Source: Prunus persica (taxonomy: Eukaryota > Streptophyta > Magnoliopsida > Rosales > Rosaceae). Taken from it: a DNA stretch of 64,000 nt. The stretch lies in NCBI RefSeq assembly GCF_000346465.2, contig NC_034010.1, positions 1,672,065 through 1,736,064 of the forward strand, in the 5' to 3' direction. Each line of letters opens with the position of its first letter. Position 1 is the first letter of the stretch. The notes below the pieces were generated by a model. The model saw nothing but the letters and a program-made list of their open reading frames with translations, was not told the origin of the DNA and did no database searches. Position numbers and translations under genes: made by a program. Positions 59,045 to 64,000 of this stretch are shown in pieces.

Positions 59045-60394
59045 ATGTCAAACATGAGGAGATGCTTGGAGAGGCAAGAGCGAGAAACTAATGAAAGAAG
59101 GCGTAGACGAGCTGATGGCAAAAGGGTGCAAATAGAACAAGATCAACAAGTTGCCATAGCAGTAACTTTGATGGATGAAGAAAACCAAGGCCGCCGCTGT
59201 GGTTCACAAGTTGGCTATGGCCCGAATGTGGATAGACATAGGCATTCTCGAGGTAAGAATCTATTGGAAGATTATTTTATCCCAACTTTTTTGTAATCTG
59301 ATGTTGATTTTCGAAGGCGATATATAATGCAACCTCATTTGTTCAACAAAGTCATGCATGATATTTGCAATTATGATGCATACTTGGTTCAAAAGTGTGA
59401 TGCTGCTGGGCTTTTGGGACTACTTCCGGAACAAAAGCTTACAGTTGTTATATGAATGCTGACGTATGGTTCATCTGCTGATCAGGTGAATGAGATTGCC
59501 CGGATGGGGAAGTCCATTACTTTGGAGATCTTGGTAAAATTTTGTGATGCAGTGGAAACTCTGTACACCAGGGACTACCTGCGCAAACCTATGCCCAGGG
59601 ACCTCTAACTTCTTCTACAAAAAAGCAAAAGCTCGAGGATTTCCAGGAATGATTGGAAGAATTGATTGCATGCACTAACAATGGAAGAATTGCCCAATTG
59701 CATGGCAAGGAGATTATGGAAATAGAAAAGGGCAAAAAAGTATCATTCTTGAAGCCGTTGTTAGATTCGATACATGGGTTTGGCATGTCTTCTTCGGAGT
59801 TGCTGGATCTCAAAACGACTTGAACGTGCTGGGTCAATCCTCAATTTTTAATGATCTTGAGAGGTGAAGCCCTAAATATCAGCTATGATATCAACAATAC
59901 CATCTACTGGAACGGGTATTATCTAATAGACGACATCTACCCGAGATGGACCACATTTGTCAAGTCAATTCCGAATCCCCAATCCCAAAAGCAAAAATTA
60001 TTTGCTGCCTATCAAGAAGGATACAGGAAAGATGTCGAAAGGTGTTTTGGCATCCTCCAAGCTCTGTGGGCAATTATTAGAGGTGCTCCTCGTATGTTTG
60101 ATGAGGAGGTGCTGATGAGCATTATGATGACTTGCATCATCCTCCATAACATGATTGTGGAGGATGAGTATGATTATGATGTATAAGACGTGTTTAAATC
60201 GGATCCCATGAACACGACCTTGACAAGAATTTATGAAAGGCCCATTGAGCCAAATGGACAGCCATTGGAGCATAAACCGTTGGTTAGGGACGGTTATTTC
60301 ATGACCCGTATGATTGATCGATATACGGAGATGTAATCTTCTTATATTCATGAACAACGTCAAGTTGACTTGATGGAGCATTATGGGCAGTGAA
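59045..60394 (+). pseudogene. PIF/Harbinger transposase (HARBI1-like), broken
   Basis: DDE nuclease of the Harbinger type. It starts MSNMRRCLERQERE at 59045 (a second ATG is at 59054) and reads LLEDYF, then DVDFRRRYIMQPHLFNKVMH after a TAA. The catalytic region reads MIGRIDCMH, IILEAVVRFDTWVWHVFFG and SQNDLNVLGQSS; the third acidic residue lies in ERCFGILQALWAIIRG (about 60037). It ends with LVRDGYFMTRMIDRYTEM and MEHYGQ. The two Asp and one Glu of the DDE triad are recognisable, but stops (59296, near 59455, 59608, near 59678, 60186) and frame changes break it. Confidence 0.87.
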
Positions 60395-60397
60395 ATG

Positions 60398-60878
60398 TGT
60401 TGGGATCTTTTTCCGTCGGAAGGCTTGTCCGAGCTTGTTGATTCTTAGACCGTCATAGAGTGGTGAATCAAGCCTTCGTTGCCCCTTTTTCTGAGTTAGT
60501 GAGAACTAGGCCCAAAGCATCCCGAGGGAGAAGCAAGTCCCAGGGGAGTACTCTGTTCTTCTTCCAGCGGCTGCGTGTTTTGTGCTGATGTTTCCTTCAG
60601 CTAGACGAAGAGTTGGAGATGGTGCATGATGTTGCACAGGCTTGGTATGAGAGTTTGCTTTGGTGAATCAAGATAATACTAGGCTTGGCATGAAAGGCTT
60701 ATAGCGTGGGAGCTAAGAGAAAATGAGCATGAAGAAAGGATTAAGGCTTGAGATTTTGGGCGTTTTCGGCAACTAGACAAAGAGCTTACAATGTCTGCAT
60801 TTTCTTACCAAAAAAGTAATAATTATGGTTTCAACTTAGCTTGAGAGGATGGGTGTTTCAGACTTGGGATGAAGCTTT

Positions 60879-60930
<52 letters not shown>

Positions 60931-62440
60931 TATATATATATATATATATATAAAGGATGAGTGGCTTTAGCATATTTCCAGCAGCTTCATAAAAGCTTCA
61001 TCAGGCTCTTGGGTGGCTTGCCAAAAGAGAAAAAAGGGAAGAAATGGAATAATAGAGCTCAAAATTGAAGGGTTCCAGAGGTGAGAGGTGATGCTTGCCC
61101 TATCTGGATGTGTTTATGGAAAAGAAAGGAAGAAGATGGAAAAAACAGCTTGAAAATTGAAGCTTCCAGCAATGAGTAAGGGTGTTGCTCGCTCTAGATG
61201 AGTTGAAGATGACTTGCTGATGTTGATATGAGATTATATGAGCTTGGCATGAGAGCTTGGAGTGTGGGAGCTAAAGACCCACAAGTTTAGCAAATGAGAA
61301 TGCTTGTGATTGGCTTGGTGTTTGATATGCTTGAGTTTGGGTGTTGAGAATTTATTGTTTATGGCTATGGCTGTGGGGATTTAAGAGTTTCAAGAGAAGG
61401 AGGATGGGAGGAAAAGCTTGAGATTTGAAGGCCATAGTGTTTATAGCTTGGAAGGAAGGAAGGAAAAGCTTGGAATTATGCTTGGTTAGGCTTTATAGAG
61501 AAGATAATGGATTTCAAGGAGAGGAGGTTATGGCTGGGGTGCTTGCAACAACTAGGAATGAGGTGTGATGATTGAAGAAGGGGGTTGATGGCTACTGGGA
61601 TGCTTGCAGCAGCTAAAGCAAGAAGTTGTTGTACTGCTCCCGCAACTAAAGGAAGGGCCTGATGGCTAAAGAAGAATTGGCCGATGGCTGCTGTGTTGCT
61701 TGCAGCAGCCGAATGAGGGGTGAGTTCTTTTGGTTGCTGGGAAGCTTGTAGCAACCAAGAGAGGTTGGTTTTGGCTAGGCAATGCCTCCTAATTTATAGA
61801 AGGTGAAGGCTCTCTTTAGTTTCTAATAGGTAAAAAGAAGTGTTGGAGATAGTCTATTTCCAACGGGTAAAAGGGAGCATTGGGCCATTCTTATTTCCAA
61901 CATATAAAGGTAGGCTTTAGAAAATGATTATTTCCTATGGGAAAAAGGAAGAATTGGGCCATTCTTATTTCCAACATATAAAGGTAGGCATAGGAAAATG
62001 ACTATTTCCTATGGGTAAAAGGAAGTATCGGAATTGGCTTGTTTCCAGTGTGTAATATGGAGTGCTTGAAGAATATCTCATTTGCTTACCCAGATTGGAG
62101 AACTCTAAGTAATGGGCTTGGACTTTGGTGCTCCCAAGTAGCTATCCTAAAGTCTTCATTATCCAATAGCTTATGTGGGCCTTGTGGATCTCCTTAACCT
62201 TCCACATCATAATCCTCGTGCAAGCTCTGTAAACCACATGACTTGGGTTCATGTTAGCTTGGTAGGTGATTGGCATGAGAAAAATGTATTATTGGTTTGG
62301 CATGGCATGTACACTATTTCTATATTTATTTAATGAATTAATTCCTTAAATACAGCTTGGATTAACGCATGACCAACATTATATGTTATATTGGGCTTTA
62401 AATGTCTTAGGGTTTCTCGTGACTTTTTTGGGCCTCAACA
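60398..62440. mobile_element. Probable solo LTR (2043 bp) nested in the Harbinger element
   Basis: Starts TGTTGGGATC and ends GGGCCTCAACA, with flanks AAATG (60393-60397) and AAAAG (62441-62445), a 5-bp target duplication with one mismatch. No gag-pol frame is present. An AG/AT microsatellite (60881-60952) contains tatataaagg, a possible TATA box. A ~77-bp direct repeat with cctatgggaaaaaggaag lies at about 61870-62030. Its length fits long-LTR gypsy lineages, but no full-length relative was seen here. Confidence 0.6.
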
Positions 62441-62894
62441 AAAAGCAATGAAGGTGAATGAGGTGAAGTCAACATTCGGAATTGTGTTGATGTTTTATTT
62501 ATTTGGGCTTTGGTTATGTTTTATTTTTAGTTATGATTTGGTTATGTTTTATTTTTAGTTAAGGCATGATTGTGTTTTTTATTTATTATGCTTTGGTTGT
62601 GGTTTTTCCTTTAAATTTTTTTTTTTATGCACAGATTATGTTGAATAAAAAAGTATTTTACTGAATGGTTTGTTTATTAAATAAAGAAAACCAATAGAAG
62701 TCATTAAGAATTACTACTAATTAAATTAAATACATGAATTACAACTACTTTAATACAAAACATTAAAATACAATGAAATAAAAGGCAAGCAAACTAACTT
62801 AATGGTTTTGATCATTTAATGAATCCGTGTTGCTAGGTCCATCGTCATGGGAAAGTCTTCTTCTCATAACGTCCCTTCATTCAAGCTTCCAAAA

Positions 62895-63260
62895 TTATTT
62901 TGTTTTAGGAGACATATGGCTTGTATCCATGGCCATAGTTTCCCAATCCTTCTTGTCAATGTTTTCTGTGCGTAAATACTCCATCTCTTTTGCATATTTT
63001 GCTTGAATTGCCCTCTCATCTGCTTGGGTTTTCATGTCTATTTCAATTCTCATGGCGCTGTGCCTTGCAATTTCCTCCAAAAATTTTGAGTTATTATTGC
63101 TAGAATTAGTCTCTCCCTTCGCTTTCGCCTTCGCCTTCGCCTTCGACACCTTTCGGCCAATAGGCTGTGGCTCCTTTTCGATGGGTGAGTCTTGACTCAT
63201 GGGGGAATCCAAAGGCGAATCCGATGGTGGTGAATCATGAAGTGGCGTCTCATTCAACAC
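62895..63260 (-). CDS. Harbinger ORF1 protein C-terminal part (NAM-associated-like)
   Basis: 121 residues: a Ser/Pro/Asp-rich start, then PIGRKVSKAKAKAKAKGE, NNNSKFLEEIARHSAM and KEMEYLRTENIDKKDW, ending AMDTSHMSPKTK. This matches the C-terminal domain of plant PIF/Harbinger ORF1 proteins (a Myb/NAM-associated type that helps the transposase bind DNA or enter the nucleus). The usual N-terminal DNA-binding part is missing upstream, so it is a partial gene, convergent with the transposase. The Lys/Ala run comes from a cttcgc repeat. Confidence 0.7.
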   Translation of the reverse strand: MLNETPLHDSPPSDSPLDSPMSQDSPIEKEPQPIGRKVSKAKAKAKAKGETNSSNNNSKFLEEIARHSAMRIEIDMKTQADERAIQAKYAKEMEYLRTENIDKKDWETMAMDTSHMSPKTK

Positions 63261-63414
63261 AACAGTCGGACCCGTTGGAATGATTCAGAATCTCGAACAA
63301 TTCTTCACCACCTCCCAACATTAGTCATGGTTGAAAGTTTTTTAGCCTTGCCCAATAGCACCAAACCACATTGGGGCTTGCATAATCTATTTAAAAATAT
63401 GGGGTTATCTACTG

Positions 63415-64000
63415 TAGATGTCCCTGAACTATGGCCCCAGTTGCAATTGAGTCCGTGAACTTTTTTTTTTTTAGGCAATTACATCCTTTAATTAGACAAT
63501 TAATTGCAATTAGGTCATGCCGTAACAGAATCCGTCGTGATTGACCATGTGAGTGTCATGATCTTGTTGTTTGGGGTATATTCGACTTTTCGTCGTTTTG
63601 AACGAAACAAAATCCAATTTAGCGCTAGAGAGAGGGGGAAAGCATGTGAACCGAACCTTCGAGCAGACATTGGAGTTGCATGCCGTGAACTATCCTTTCT
63701 AAGGCAACCATTGGAGTTCAATTTGCTATAGCAGTGACTGAGTGAGTGAGAAATTTTCAGTATAAGGTTCGAAATTTGGGGTTGATCGGGGGTACAGTTA
63801 AAGGTTAGGGTTTCTTTTTGTGAATAGTTGGGTTTTTCGTCCTTTTGGCTGATAGTGATGGAAGAGTTTGACTTCCGTTGGGGTGGTCCATAGATTTTTA
63901 AGATTGCTTGCACGCTTTGCTTTATACTGTCATCGACTGCAACACTTAGGTTTTTTTTATTTTTATCCCTTCTTGTCTTTTATCTATGCCTCACAGCAAA
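63415..64000. other. MULE-type terminus-like sequence at window end
   Basis: atgtccctgaactatgg, then cagttgcaattgagtcc and caattacatcc resemble the TIR text of plant Mutator-like elements. It continues past the window, so the other end is not visible. ORFs here are unrecognised. Confidence 0.35.

Larger units (their letters stand above)
58582..63410 (+). mobile_element. PIF/Harbinger element, dead, right end not found
   Basis: The left end GAGCAACTCCCCCATTTGCC starts at 58582 after TAA (58579-58581). The element has the canonical two-gene content of PIF/Harbinger, a DDE transposase (+) and an ORF1 protein (-), converging on a probable solo LTR inserted between them. The matching right TIR was not recognised; a different terminus-like sequence begins near 63415. 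The left end is homologous to the 984-1741 derivative. Confidence 0.75.

Overview
This is a nuclear window from a flowering plant. The evidence is split genes with GT-AG introns, a TIR-NBS-LRR resistance gene, plant-type LTR retrotransposons, MULE, hAT and PIF/Harbinger elements, and plastid and telomere-repeat debris. The style of the resistance gene and of several repeats suggests a woody eudicot, perhaps Rosaceae. That is recognition, not a search result. Most of the window is transposon-built accessory DNA. Only one gene, the TIR-NBS-LRR gene, looks intact.

Layout. 1-5.4 kb: a PIF/Harbinger deletion derivative, microsatellites, an unrecognised exon-like ORF and a 73-bp minisatellite. 5.4-11.5 kb: a non-autonomous hAT with a perfect 8-bp target duplication, a TRIM retroelement, a Pack-MULE-like element carrying a broken type II peroxiredoxin (with a MITE nested inside), a glutamate-receptor-like fragment and a second hAT family. 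11.57-17.09 kb: a complete but frameshifted Ty3/gypsy element (CRM-like) with 482-bp LTRs and a 5-bp target duplication. 17-25 kb: a degraded coiled-coil coding relic, a plastid 16S rRNA scrap abutting telomere-type repeats, a Harbinger MITE, and a promoter-like segment split by a hAT element and by a TIR element that itself contains a MULE-type element. 25.07-28.9 kb: a BAHD acyltransferase pseudogene interrupted by a non-autonomous LTR element. 28.9-32 kb: two tandem arrays and a minus-strand copia tail. 33.3-37.1 kb: a long-TIR element carrying TRAPPC1 (Bet5) exons and a second, unidentified gene piece facing inward.

37.7-42.1 kb: a five-exon TNL immune receptor predicted at 1146 residues. 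Its C-terminus carries a basic KRR cluster and an exact DLNxxP (EAR-type) motif. Tail to tail with it, 43.5-51.6 kb holds a ten-exon AP-4 epsilon gene on the minus strand. It keeps its exon layout but has at least eight inactivating lesions. A degenerate MULE (51.79-57.94 kb) sits in its 5' leader. Beyond the MULE, about 440 bp of AP-4 epsilon exon 1 and leader is repeated in direct orientation. Both copies share one frameshift, which orders the events. 58.6-63.3 kb: a dead PIF/Harbinger element (transposase + strand, ORF1 - strand) split by a probable 2-kb solo LTR.

How the parts relate. The genes do not form an operon-like system. The shared theme is gene fragments carried between long terminal inverted repeats (peroxiredoxin, TRAPPC1 plus an unknown gene) and an immune receptor beside a decaying trafficking gene. 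All exon joins, identities and element borders were read by eye. No alignment or database search was run.
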